50,313 bases of DNA from Planctomyces sp. GTDB lineage: Bacteria; Planctomycetota; Planctomycetia; Planctomycetales; Planctomycetaceae. This document shows positions 26,496 through 35,083 of this stretch, in pieces. The DNA is taken from assembly GCA_016795105.1 (NCBI GenBank), contig JAEUIH010000056.1:1-50313 (forward strand). Direction: 5' to 3'. Position numbers and translations under genes: made by a program. The notes below the pieces were generated by a model. That model was not told the origin of the DNA, made no database searches, and saw nothing but the letters and a program-made list of their open reading frames with translations. The first letter of the stretch is position 1. Each line of letters begins with the position of its first letter.

Positions 26496-29400
26496 ATGAG
26501 CGACGAAAGTATAGCGGGGAATTCAGGTCTTACGCGGTTGGGGGACAGGATTCTTCAGGTGCTGGCAGTCTGTGAGTCGAATGTCGGGGGAAAGACTCTG
26601 CAGAAACTTCTGAGGGCGTGTGGCTGGGATACCACAGCGGATGGTGGACTTTTGACGCAGTCGAAACTCAAGGAGGAGTTGCAGACTCTTCGTGACCAAC
26701 GGCTCGTGATTGCTACAACCCGAACGTTTTCATTTGTCGCGATTCACCCTCGCATAATGGACTCTGTCATACAACAGTCAGCGATGAACGGTACTCTTGA
26801 TTTGATCAGCTCGGCCGTGGAATCATTCAGTGAGCAGCTTGAAAGAGAGATGCGAGTTCATGTTGATGATGCATCGGTTCTAACGGCGAGACGCCGAGCG
26901 AGGATCGCCTTTTATCGCGGTGATGTTGCGGCATTCAACGCCGCAACGACAGATCTCTCGAAGACTTCTTTGGAAATGCAGGACCTTGGCCTGCTCGATC
27001 CGTTCAACAGGGAACTCTACGACAGGACGCCGGTGGAACTGCAGGCGGCGTTTATCGTTGACGAGGCACGGAGGGCCATTATCACCGGTGACGAGGCCGC
27101 TCCCGCGATTGAGGCGTTTAGGGACTATGCCGAATCGCATTCTCCATTGTCGGGAGTTGTTGCGGACTGGTGGATCAGACTCCTGGTTGTGTCCGGAGAT
27201 CTTGATGAACTTCGGAAGGTGGCGGGCTCGGAGACGACGGGTGCTCCTGTGGCTGCAGGTTGTCTGGCATTTCTGACCGGTGATTTTGATTCTGCTGAAG
27301 CATCGTTCGATCAGTTGACTCGTCAGCTTCCGAAACCCGCAGGAAGGAAGTCTGTCGTATTGCCGGATCTGATTGGCCTGTTACACGTTCTGCTCGTTCT
27401 GCGAAAATGCGACCCTGCCTCACGCTCGACATTGAAAGCACTCGGCACGGCAGCCATGAAGGACTGGCCTGACGAGTGGACCGACATTCCGACGCTGATA
27501 CATGTCGCAACGAATTACGCAGATTTGCCCTCAGCGACGACAAAAGCAAAATTCTGGACAGTGTTGGATAACCCACGTGAGAATCGTGTTCCCATTGTTC
27601 AGCTGATCGCCAGATACCTCAATCACTGGTTCATGCCTTCAGAAATCTCCAGAGCTTCACGGGATCTGAGCCAGAGAGTGAACTTCTACGATCAGATAGG
27701 CATGCACTGGTTGGCCGCACTCTGTGAAGACGGAGCCAGCCTGGTCGCTCGAGGTTCAGAAAAGAAGAACACACCACCGGATCAACGTCACTCGAAGCTT
27801 GGCACATTTCCAATGCTGACATGGATCGAACCACCGTCGCTCTGGAAGAGAAAACTCGACTTCGTTCGTCAGGTCCTGAACGAGAGCTCGGGGCAGACAA
27901 AAAACACGGTCAGCGGTTCGCCGTATGAGGAACGTCTGATTTGGGAACTGAATCTCCTCACCTCAGATACGGTGAATAACCCGAGTCCGCGGCCGATCAT
28001 CCAGAAACTTTCGAAAGGGGCGTGGACTGGTGGTCGTCCGGTGTCTCTCGAACGGCTGTACAAAAATCACTCAGATCCGGAATTTGCGTTTCTGACTGAA
28101 CGGGATCGAGCTGTATGCAGGTGCATTACATCCACGGAAGTTTCGTCGGGGTACCGCAGTTATACAGAGACCATTTACGAATTTGACCCGGACGAGGCTC
28201 TGAAAGCACTCATCGGTCATCCGCTCGTCTTTACTCTGGGCAATCGGACGCAGCCGCTGGAAATCATATCCCGGAAACCGCAACTGGTGATTAAGCGAAA
28301 GCACTCCGGACTACGGATCGAGTTAGTTCCACCACCACGAGCCAATAAAAAATCTGTCATCATCAGGGATGGATCACAGCGGCTGGTTGTTGTCAACTTT
28401 ACGGCGGAGCAACTGAAGATCGCCGGCATTCTGGATGGTGCGTTGAACGTTCCAAAGAATGGAGAATCCGACGTACTCGCGACGGCGAAGGCTCTCTCTT
28501 CGATGTTCTCTGTGCAGTCGGATATCACCTATGATGCTGACGATTCGGGGTCGAACGTGAGGTCTGTTGCTGCGAATCCTCTGCCACATCTGCATCTGCT
28601 GCCATTTCATGCGGGTTTGCGCGCGGAGTTCTTTGTTCAGCCGTTTGGCGATACGGGTCCGTATTTTCCTTCCGGACAGGGAGGTGAAAATATCTTCACG
28701 GAGATTCAGGGAGAAGCGGTATCAACGAAGCGCAATCTGAAACGCGAATTAAAACTGGCTCAGGAGATCGTTGAGGCGTGTCCGGTTCTTGCCATGAACA
28801 GTGACCGCAAGTGTTCGGCTGCAGAATTTCCTGCCGCAGATGATGCACTGGAGTTTTTGCTGCAGATCGAACCAGTTCGCGCATCCGGCAATCTGATCGT
28901 CCACTGGCCACAGGGGCAAACATTGCGAATAGCCGGGTCAGTGACCGAAAAGCAATTGCACGTCAGAATTGAGCGAGACAGAGACTGGTTTGCGGCGTCT
29001 GGTGAGGTCGTCGTCGATGAGCTCGTGCAGATGGACCTGATGAAACTCGTGGATCTGGTTTCTGTCAGCTCGAGTCGATTTGTACTGATGACTGACGGTC
29101 GGTTTCTTGCCTTAACGGAACAACTTCGCAAACGAATCATAGCTTTTGGTGCGTACGGCGAACGCAACGGTGATACGCTGCGGTTTCCACCAATCCGAGC
29201 GTCCGCGTTCAGCGATCTCGACGAATGGTGTTCGCTCAAAGCTGACAAACACTGGAAAGCATGCCTCAAACGCATTCAGGACGCCGGGGATGTCGTAGCA
29301 GACGTACCCTCGACACTCAACGCGGAATTGCGAGACTATCAGGTCGAAGGCTTCCGCTGGTTGTGCCGCCTTGCTCACTGGGGAGCCGGCGCGTGCCTTG

Positions 29401-30692
29401 CCGACGATATGGGACTTGGGAAAACTCTGCAGGCCATCGCGATGCTGTTGCGGCGCGGAGCTGACGGACCGGCATTGGTCATTGCTCCCATGTCCGTCTG
29501 CTTCAACTGGGAAGCCGAACTGCACCGCTTCGCACCAACTTTGAATCCTCGCATATTCGGCACAGGCGATCGCGATGCGTTCATCGCTGACCTCGGCCCG
29601 CGAGATGTGGTGATTGTGAGCTATGGTCTGCTGCACACCGAAGCTGAACGACTGCAGGGCGTCCAGTGGAACACTGCGATTCTGGATGAGGCTCAGGCCA
29701 TCAAGAATACATTGACAAAACGATCTCAGGCTGCGATGTCGCTGAGTGCTGATTTTCGCTTAATCCTTACCGGTACCCCGATCGAGAACCATCTTGGAGA
29801 ATTGTGGAACCTGTTTCAGTTTATCAATCCAGGATTGTTGGGTTCGATGGAACAGTTTCATCAGCGATTTGCTGTTCCAATTGAACGGGACCACAACCGC
29901 GAAGTCAGCCAGCAGCTTAAGCGACTTGTGCAGCCGTTTCTGCTGCGTCGCACGAAAACACAGGTACTCAGTGAACTTCCCCCGCGAACAGAAGTCACGG
30001 TTTCTGTCACATTGCCGGATGAGGAAGCAGTGCTGTATGAGGCTGCACGTCAGCGAGCTGTAAATGAGCTGACGATGAAGTCGGACGATGTCCGTGGCCA
30101 GCATGTGAGAATTCTTGCCGAAATCATGCGATTGCGTCGAGTCTGCTGTCATCCCAGTCTGCTGTTGCCCGAATGCAACCTGCCTGGAGCGAAGCTGGCT
30201 GCGTTTTCGGAAACGATCGATGAACTGATTGAGAACAAACACAAGGCGCTTGTCTTCAGTCAATTTGTGGATCACCTGGCGATCCTGCGAGCAGAACTGG
30301 ATCGTAAGAAAGTCGCATATCAGTATCTTGACGGTTCTACGTCGATGAACGATCGCAAGAAGGCCGTCGAGGCGTTCCAGAACGGCGAAGGTGATGTGTT
30401 CCTGATTAGTTTAAAGGCGGGCGGAGCGGGATTGAACCTCACCGCCGCCGACTATGTGCTTCAAATGGATCCCTGGTGGAATCCCGCTGTCGAAGATCAG
30501 GCTGCCGACCGCGCCCACCGCATGGGCCAGCTGCGTCCGGTCACGATCTATCGTTTCATCACCCGCGGCACGATCGAAGAAAAAATTCTGGCCCTGCATG
30601 CCACCAAACGCGATCTTGCCGACAGCCTGCTCGAAGGAACCGACACCACGGGACGACTTTCAGCCGAAGAACTATTGGCACTGATCCGGTAG
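26496..30692 (+). CDS. SNF2-family helicase with a very long N-terminal region
   Basis: About 1398 residues from ATG (a GTG six codons earlier is possible). The C-terminal third is a full SNF2/Rad54-like ATPase: ADDMGLGKTLQAIAML (Walker A, about residue 967), ILDEAQAIKN (DEAQ box), LTGTPIENHLGELWNLFQF, and the helicase C-terminal end LKAGGAGLNLTAADYVLQMD and DRAHRMGQLRPVTIYRFI. The first 900 residues start with a winged-helix-like segment (LQVLAVCESNVGGKTLQKLL), then helical repeats and beta-rich parts I do not recognise. SNF2 proteins move along DNA and remodel protein-DNA complexes. No methyltransferase or nuclease is adjacent, so a defence role is not supported. Confidence 0.9.
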   Translation: MSDESIAGNSGLTRLGDRILQVLAVCESNVGGKTLQKLLRACGWDTTADGGLLTQSKLKEELQTLRDQRLVIATTRTFSFVAIHPRIMDSVIQQSAMNGTLDLISSAVESFSEQLEREMRVHVDDASVLTARRRARIAFYRGDVAAFNAATTDLSKTSLEMQDLGLLDPFNRELYDRTPVELQAAFIVDEARRAIITGDEAAPAIEAFRDYAESHSPLSGVVADWWIRLLVVSGDLDELRKVAGSETTGAPVAAGCLAFLTGDFDSAEASFDQLTRQLPKPAGRKSVVLPDLIGLLHVLLVLRKCDPASRSTLKALGTAAMKDWPDEWTDIPTLIHVATNYADLPSATTKAKFWTVLDNPRENRVPIVQLIARYLNHWFMPSEISRASRDLSQRVNFYDQIGMHWLAALCEDGASLVARGSEKKNTPPDQRHSKLGTFPMLTWIEPPSLWKRKLDFVRQVLNESSGQTKNTVSGSPYEERLIWELNLLTSDTVNNPSPRPIIQKLSKGAWTGGRPVSLERLYKNHSDPEFAFLTERDRAVCRCITSTEVSSGYRSYTETIYEFDPDEALKALIGHPLVFTLGNRTQPLEIISRKPQLVIKRKHSGLRIELVPPPRANKKSVIIRDGSQRLVVVNFTAEQLKIAGILDGALNVPKNGESDVLATAKALSSMFSVQSDITYDADDSGSNVRSVAANPLPHLHLLPFHAGLRAEFFVQPFGDTGPYFPSGQGGENIFTEIQGEAVSTKRNLKRELKLAQEIVEACPVLAMNSDRKCSAAEFPAADDALEFLLQIEPVRASGNLIVHWPQGQTLRIAGSVTEKQLHVRIERDRDWFAASGEVVVDELVQMDLMKLVDLVSVSSSRFVLMTDGRFLALTEQLRKRIIAFGAYGERNGDTLRFPPIRASAFSDLDEWCSLKADKHWKACLKRIQDAGDVVADVPSTLNAELRDYQVEGFRWLCRLAHWGAGACLADDMGLGKTLQAIAMLLRRGADGPALVIAPMSVCFNWEAELHRFAPTLNPRIFGTGDRDAFIADLGPRDVVIVSYGLLHTEAERLQGVQWNTAILDEAQAIKNTLTKRSQAAMSLSADFRLILTGTPIENHLGELWNLFQFINPGLLGSMEQFHQRFAVPIERDHNREVSQQLKRLVQPFLLRRTKTQVLSELPPRTEVTVSVTLPDEEAVLYEAARQRAVNELTMKSDDVRGQHVRILAEIMRLRRVCCHPSLLLPECNLPGAKLAAFSETIDELIENKHKALVFSQFVDHLAILRAELDRKKVAYQYLDGSTSMNDRKKAVEAFQNGEGDVFLISLKAGGAGLNLTAADYVLQMDPWWNPAVEDQAADRAHRMGQLRPVTIYRFITRGTIEEKILALHATKRDLADSLLEGTDTTGRLSAEELLALIR

Positions 30693-30732
30693 TTAAAAAT
30701 GCCACCCAATACCGAACTCCAAAAGCAGCCAT

Positions 30733-31200
30733 CAGTAAAGTACTCATCACGCTCCGTCGTGATGACGAGTCCCAGTGTCCGCCCCTGATCGCATCCAGCG
30801 CGTAGCCAGTGTGATTGGTAACCACGAAATACACGAAAGACACGAAAAAATACAATCGAGTACTTCTGCGATTCTTCCGTCATTTCCGCGTCTTCCGTGG
30901 TCAATACGCGAGTCCCGCCTGCGACTTGAATTCAAAGCCACAAACACTGTCCTGGAGTCTTCTCAATTGGCAAGAGAATGAGGGCAAAAGAATGTCGGAC
31001 GCTGCCATTCTCCTGCCGCCATTCTTCTGCCATATCCCGAACTCTTGCCCCCCTGCGATTCTTTCATGTGGTTCGTGTGTTTCGTGGTTAAATCGCCAAC
31101 CCTGCTTGCGAATCCATCCCCAATCGGCTGGCTGGATTGCATCCAGCGTGCGCTGGTACTGCCGGGGTTCGACATCACGGCGGAGCGTGATGAGTACTTT
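30733..31200. repeat. Repeat-rich non-coding region framed by inverted family-2 repeats
   Basis: The region 30693-31452 has no credible gene. AAAGTACTCATCACG-CTCCGT-CGTGATGA at 30737-30765 and its inverted, near-identical copy at 31172-31200 (ending GAGCGTGATGAGTACTTT) frame it. Inside lie a second inverted pair, TAACCACGAAATACACGAAA (about 30819) and TTCGTGTGTTTCGTGGTTA (about 31071), and a third, looser pair around CATCCAGCG (about 30790 and 31139). CATTCTCCTGCC/CATTCTTCTGCC type repeats lie in the middle. The nesting gives the block an overall inverted symmetry. No transposase is present. Confidence 0.75.
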
Positions 31201-31452
31201 GCGGATGGCGGGAAGGCTGGTGATACAACCGGAACAATCGGAATGTTCAACCGCAGACTACGGAGGTTTCCTGATCGTTTCATTTTTCGCCGCGAGTCCA
31301 GGCCGGAGAGTACCGATGAAACGACAGGGATTCTCTTATCAAAAAAGTCTGCCTGAGCGGAAAAGTCACAGACCCGGTGTTTGGGAATGTGAAATCGTTT
31401 CCGGATTCGGGTGAGCGGAAAGCACATGCCTCAGGAGAGGAGGCAACGGATC

Positions 31453-32427
31453 ATGAAATACGACCTTGCAGTCATAGGAAACGATGAAGCCGCATTCGAG
31501 ATGATGTTTGTGGGGGCTGCTGCGAAGCAAAAGACGGTGGCGGTGCTGCCGGAGTCCCGGCATTCGTCATGGATGATGGGCCAGGCGTTACGGCGGCTGA
31601 TGGGAAATCTGCTCGTCGATCAAAGTCATCGTCGTCGTTCGATGATGGTCAACGCCGGGACGCCACGACTTCTGCAGAGACTTCTCGCTCAATGTATCGT
31701 TGAAGAAGTCAACGAACATACGGATGCTCTGAAGAGCTGCGGAGTGGATGTCGTCTACGGGGAGACTCGCTTTCGGTCGAAGAACGATCTGGTTGTGACG
31801 GACGGCATGTCGTGTTCGCAATCCGTAATTCAGGCTTCGAACGTCGTGATTGGAACTGGGATTCGATATACATCACAACATCGATCACTTGGGCTGGTTG
31901 CGACTCAACGACCGGAATCTCTGTTTGAAGGTCAGCGGCTTCCGAAGTCATTGTGCCTTGTCGGAGGTGGTCCACTGGGTGCCGGTTTGGCTGGTTTATT
32001 TCAGCTCTTTGGAGTCAGAACTCAGCTGATCGCAAAGGAGGACTCGGAATGTGCGGTCCTCGAGATGGCGCGAACAGCGGGTGTTGAAATCGCAGGACAC
32101 CCGGCAGACTTTGGACTGACTCCGGATGCGGCTTCTCGCCGCAGTCGCCGGGAGTTTATCGACTGCCGACGGGTTCTTGGCTTTACGGAACATCTGAATC
32201 TGAAAGCCGTAGGAATCGAGCCTGACGAAAACGGTCAATTGTGGTGTACCACTGGGTTTGAAACCTGGTGCAGCGGCGTTTTTGGAATCGGTGAAGTCGT
32301 GGGGTTTTCTTCGGACTCAGCACTGCATCCAACACTGCAGGCAGAGCGAGTTCTCAATCGGATTCAACATCGAATTCGTCGACCTCATTTTCTTCGAATG
32401 CCGTTGCGGGTATCCGCGACGATCTAA
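31453..32427 (+). CDS. Truncated flavoprotein disulfide-reductase-like protein
   Basis: A 324-residue protein. A strong GGAGAGGAGG ends about 9 bases before this ATG, so the in-frame start 14 codons upstream is rejected. It resembles pyridine-nucleotide transhydrogenase/dihydrolipoamide dehydrogenase proteins: YDLAVIGNDEAAFE replaces the usual FAD-binding GxGxxG, and LCLVGGGPLGAGLAGLFQLFG is an intact NAD(P)-binding motif. GVFGIGEVVGF matches the second FAD contact. The redox-active CxxxxC is absent and the protein stops where the family's dimerisation domain would begin (full-length members have about 460 residues). It may be a non-catalytic or altered enzyme. Its last 24 codons overlap the convergent RluA gene. 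Confidence 0.75.
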   Translation: MKYDLAVIGNDEAAFEMMFVGAAAKQKTVAVLPESRHSSWMMGQALRRLMGNLLVDQSHRRRSMMVNAGTPRLLQRLLAQCIVEEVNEHTDALKSCGVDVVYGETRFRSKNDLVVTDGMSCSQSVIQASNVVIGTGIRYTSQHRSLGLVATQRPESLFEGQRLPKSLCLVGGGPLGAGLAGLFQLFGVRTQLIAKEDSECAVLEMARTAGVEIAGHPADFGLTPDAASRRSRREFIDCRRVLGFTEHLNLKAVGIEPDENGQLWCTTGFETWCSGVFGIGEVVGFSSDSALHPTLQAERVLNRIQHRIRRPHFLRMPLRVSATI

Positions 32428-33370
32428 GTTCTTCGGGCCAGAAGTCGGTTGGCGGCTCTGATCGGATTTCCAGCCATGTTCTGAGAATTGGATGGAGAAA
32501 ACCGAGCTTTGCCGCATGCAGTGAGTGTCGTTCTTCCGTGGGCTCTTCGCCATCAAAGCGGGGAGCCTTCCGGATTTGCCCATATGCTGCGTAGTACTCA
32601 TCTCCACTGACTGGAAAACCAATATCCGACAAGTGGACTCGAATTTGATGATTGCGTCCCGTAAACAGAACGCATTCGACAAGTGTGTGAGTTCCAAGAC
32701 GTTCGCGGACTGTGACACGAGTTCTCGCAGGTCTGGGATTGATTGCGCCGTGTCGTGCCGACATCAGCACACTGTTTCCACCGGGGCGTTGCCCGATCGG
32801 CTGTTCGATCATTCTGGTGTCCCAGGGCGGATTTCCATCGACAAGTGCAAGATAAGACTTGGACAGCTTTCCATTCTGAAAGTCGATCGACAGTAAGCGA
32901 TGAGTCAGATGCTCCTTGGTGGTCACAATCAGGCCACTGGTCATGCGGTCGAGACGATGCACAATTCCGGGTCTGAGGAGCCCTCGTGATCCGGATGAAG
33001 AATCCAGATACGACTGCAGTGCATTCGACAGCGTTTCACTCTGAAAATCGCCCACGGGATGAGCGACCAGGCCGGCCTGTTTGTCCACAACAATCAACCA
33101 TGGATCCTCGTAAGCGATTTGTAGCGGGAGATCAACAGGGTCGAGCAGTTTGTCGGGCGGTTCAAGCAGCCGAATGCGGACTCGCTGCCCCGTAAAAACT
33201 CGATCATCCCCCTTTGCCGGCTGATCATCAATTCGAACCAGTCCGGCCATCACCATCCGATGAAGCCGCCACGGTGTGTAATTCCTCAGATGTTTGGCAA
33301 GGAAGGAATCAACACGCACTCCCGACAAATACTGTTCGACAATGAACTCTGGTGCAGCGGCAATCGACAT
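32354..33370 (-). CDS. RluA-family pseudouridine synthase
   Basis: A 338-residue protein. The N-terminal S4-like domain (VRVDSFLAKHLRNYTPWRLH, then GLVRIDDQPAKGDDRV) is followed by the catalytic domain with GIVHRLDRMTSGLIVTTK, whose Asp in HRLDR is the family catalytic residue, and TGRNHQIRVHLSDIGFPVSGD. It converts uridine to pseudouridine in rRNA or tRNA; RluD-like sites are likely, but the target is not readable. Its ATG overlaps the stop of the upstream PQQ propeller gene as TAATG. The acidic C-terminal tail (NEVDEFDVESD) lies in the overlap with the convergent flavoprotein gene. Confidence 0.93.
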   Translation of the reverse strand: MSIAAAPEFIVEQYLSGVRVDSFLAKHLRNYTPWRLHRMVMAGLVRIDDQPAKGDDRVFTGQRVRIRLLEPPDKLLDPVDLPLQIAYEDPWLIVVDKQAGLVAHPVGDFQSETLSNALQSYLDSSSGSRGLLRPGIVHRLDRMTSGLIVTTKEHLTHRLLSIDFQNGKLSKSYLALVDGNPPWDTRMIEQPIGQRPGGNSVLMSARHGAINPRPARTRVTVRERLGTHTLVECVLFTGRNHQIRVHLSDIGFPVSGDEYYAAYGQIRKAPRFDGEEPTEERHSLHAAKLGFLHPILRTWLEIRSEPPTDFWPEELRSSRIPATAFEENEVDEFDVESD

Positions 33371-34653
33371 TATTCCGACACACCACGAATGCAGTACAGG
33401 TGACGGAATGTCCTGATAACGATCTTTCCGTCAGTCGGTGCAGGTGTCGAATTGCCGGGATCGTTGAGTGAGTTTCGAGCAATGATGTTCAGGCCTGTGG
33501 CATCGGGCCTGAAGACCAGTGTCTCGCCTGCCTGATCCGTCAGATAACATCGGCCGTAGGACCGAATCAGAGAGCCCCAGAACGCACCGCCCGGAGAGCG
33601 TTCCTGCCATTTGATGTCACCTGTCAGAGGATCGATCGCCTGGATGAGGTTGGGCCCTGCGGAGGGTGCGATCAGCAGGCCGTCGACGAGCATGCCTGAA
33701 CCGATTCTCTGAGGATTTCCCTGATCTGTTCTCCAGAGTCGACTGGAGTCTGTAATGTTGTCGCTGCCCTGCATACGAAATCCAATCGCCGGTCCCTGAT
33801 AACCTCCCAAAGCCACACAGATATCGCCGCTGATCACAGGAGACGTATAACACAGATCTCCTCGTTCGCCGCGCAGCCCTTCACACCACCAGCGCAGTGT
33901 TCCGGAAGTTTCATCGAGTCCAATGACGCGAGTTGCCATGCTGCAAACGACCGTTGAATGGCTGCCGCCAGGAATGATCCGTGGTGTGCTCCATGAACCC
34001 ATATACTTGCCGTTTTCGTTGCTTTCTCCATTGCCGGATACTGGCTCCTCAAACCGCCAGAGTTGTTTGCCGGATTCGAGGTCAAAAGCAGCGACAAACA
34101 CGGAAGCACCAGGTCCACTGTGCAGAATGACTCGATCACCGCTGATCACTGGTGAAGTGCCATAGCCCCACATATGCCGAAATTCACCAGGCACCTGATG
34201 CCACTTCTCATTCCCTGAGAAGTCATAACAGAAGAGTCCGGCCGACGCGTGCCAGACGACTACCACGGACCCATTGGCAACCGGTGTTGTTCCCCCGTAG
34301 AGGTTGGTCTCATGTGTTGGCAGGTCTTTATCAAACAAAACAGACCTGGCCCACAGCGCGTCTCCGTCCAGAGAAAAGCAATGGAGAGTCCTCTGATGTC
34401 CGTCCGTCGATGCGGAAGTCAGAAAGATATGGTGATTCGAAATAATGGGACTACCGTTGGACTGACCAGGAAGTTCATGTTTCCAGTCAACCCCTTCGGT
34501 TGAGGACCACTTAACCGGAACATTGGACGCATTTGATTCTCCGTCACCGTTTGCACCCCGGAATGCAGGCCAGTCTTCAGCGAGAAGAAGGCTGGGTGAC
34601 ATTGATGTCACTGCGGAGAGCACAACGAGCAGGAAGAGGTATCGCTGATTCAT
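33370..34653 (-). CDS. Secreted PQQ-type (BamB-like) beta-propeller protein
   Basis: A 427-residue protein; the chosen ATG gives a signal peptide (YLFLLVVLSAVTSMSPSLLLAED), whereas an upstream start would add 13 residues. The mature part opens with DWPAFRGANGDGES, the usual beginning of this planctomycete family, and has repeated propeller blades (GDALWARSVLF, FSGNEKWHQVPGEF, ESGKQLWRFEEP, TSGTLRWWCEG, LTGDIKWQERSP). It is probably periplasmic with no known catalytic activity. It is coupled to the RluA gene by a TAATG overlap, an odd functional pair. Confidence 0.88.
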   Translation of the reverse strand: MNQRYLFLLVVLSAVTSMSPSLLLAEDWPAFRGANGDGESNASNVPVKWSSTEGVDWKHELPGQSNGSPIISNHHIFLTSASTDGHQRTLHCFSLDGDALWARSVLFDKDLPTHETNLYGGTTPVANGSVVVVWHASAGLFCYDFSGNEKWHQVPGEFRHMWGYGTSPVISGDRVILHSGPGASVFVAAFDLESGKQLWRFEEPVSGNGESNENGKYMGSWSTPRIIPGGSHSTVVCSMATRVIGLDETSGTLRWWCEGLRGERGDLCYTSPVISGDICVALGGYQGPAIGFRMQGSDNITDSSRLWRTDQGNPQRIGSGMLVDGLLIAPSAGPNLIQAIDPLTGDIKWQERSPGGAFWGSLIRSYGRCYLTDQAGETLVFRPDATGLNIIARNSLNDPGNSTPAPTDGKIVIRTFRHLYCIRGVSE

Positions 34654-34840
34654 GAAAGGAATCCCTGGTTGAAAGGAGAATTTCTCCGGCAACGCCTTTT
34701 AACAGACCACGTCCTGGATTTCCCTCAACCAACGACAAAACCGGGCCTACTGAACGACAATTGGGCGAAGGCGAACATCAGGAAAGCCAAGGTGCATAAT
34801 TTGTGTGCCTTTTTTTGGCATTGTGCCTCAAAAAACGACA

Positions 34841-34857
34841 TGCGTGCTTTTGCGTGC
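34841..34857 (+). promoter_or_regulatory. Possible enhancer repeats upstream of amt
   Basis: TGCGTGC occurs twice at a 10-bp spacing (TGCGTGCTTT TGCGTGCAAA), about one helical turn, and about 100 bp upstream of the sigma-54 -24 element. That is a typical distance for NtrC-type activators. The sequence only partly resembles the NtrC consensus (TGCACC...GGTGCA), so the activator is not assigned. Confidence 0.35.
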
Positions 34858-34941
34858 AAACACTCACTACTTGGATTTAGCATTTAAAGTCTTTGTAGTT
34901 ATGAGTTTGCGATATGAATTGCTCTCCTTTGTTCACTCTAA

Positions 34942-34955
34942 GGCACATTCTTTGC
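34942..34955 (+). promoter_or_regulatory. Sigma-54 (RpoN) promoter of amt
   Basis: AGGCACATTCTTTGCA contains GGCAC-N5-TTGCA. GG and GC are exactly 12 bases apart, as the -24/-12 consensus TGGCAC-N5-TTGCW requires. Transcription would start near 34967, about 117 bases before the amt ATG. RpoN control fits an ammonium transporter. Confidence 0.75.
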
Positions 34956-35003
34956 ATTCTCGCTTCCTAAGTCGTTTTTATAAGCAGATTCGTCGTAGAG
35001 GGC

Positions 35004-35036
35004 AAACACTGCATCAGTGATGCTGATGCAGTGTTT
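35004..35036 (+). promoter_or_regulatory. 14-bp perfect hairpin in the amt leader
   Basis: AAACACTGCATCAG and CTGATGCAGTGTTT pair perfectly around the loop TGATG. It sits between the predicted start of transcription and the amt ribosome-binding site. There is no T-run directly after it (TTTCCG), so a leader structure, protein-binding site or attenuator is as likely as a terminator. Confidence 0.65.
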
Positions 35037-35083
35037 CCGTACGACGTGCAGGCAACAGAAAGAACACAGTGAGGAGAAGGGCG

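Larger units (their letters stand above)
34654..35083. other. 430-bp divergent regulatory region upstream of amt
   Basis: This separates the PQQ propeller gene (-) from amt (+). It holds GTGCC/GGCA repeats around 34806-34827, two TGCGTGC elements, a sigma-54-type promoter and a 14-bp hairpin, each listed separately. I see no ORF with coding character. Confidence 0.7.

Noticed and set aside
30815-31414. A 199-residue plus-strand reading frame in the repeat region
   Set aside because: It translates known-looking low-value repeats (ACCACGAAA type), has no domain, and other frames over it are equally open; treated as non-coding.
26496-31452. SNF2 gene and repeat block as a defence island
   Set aside because: No methyltransferase, nuclease, DISARM- or Zorya-type partner or mobile-element gene lies nearby.
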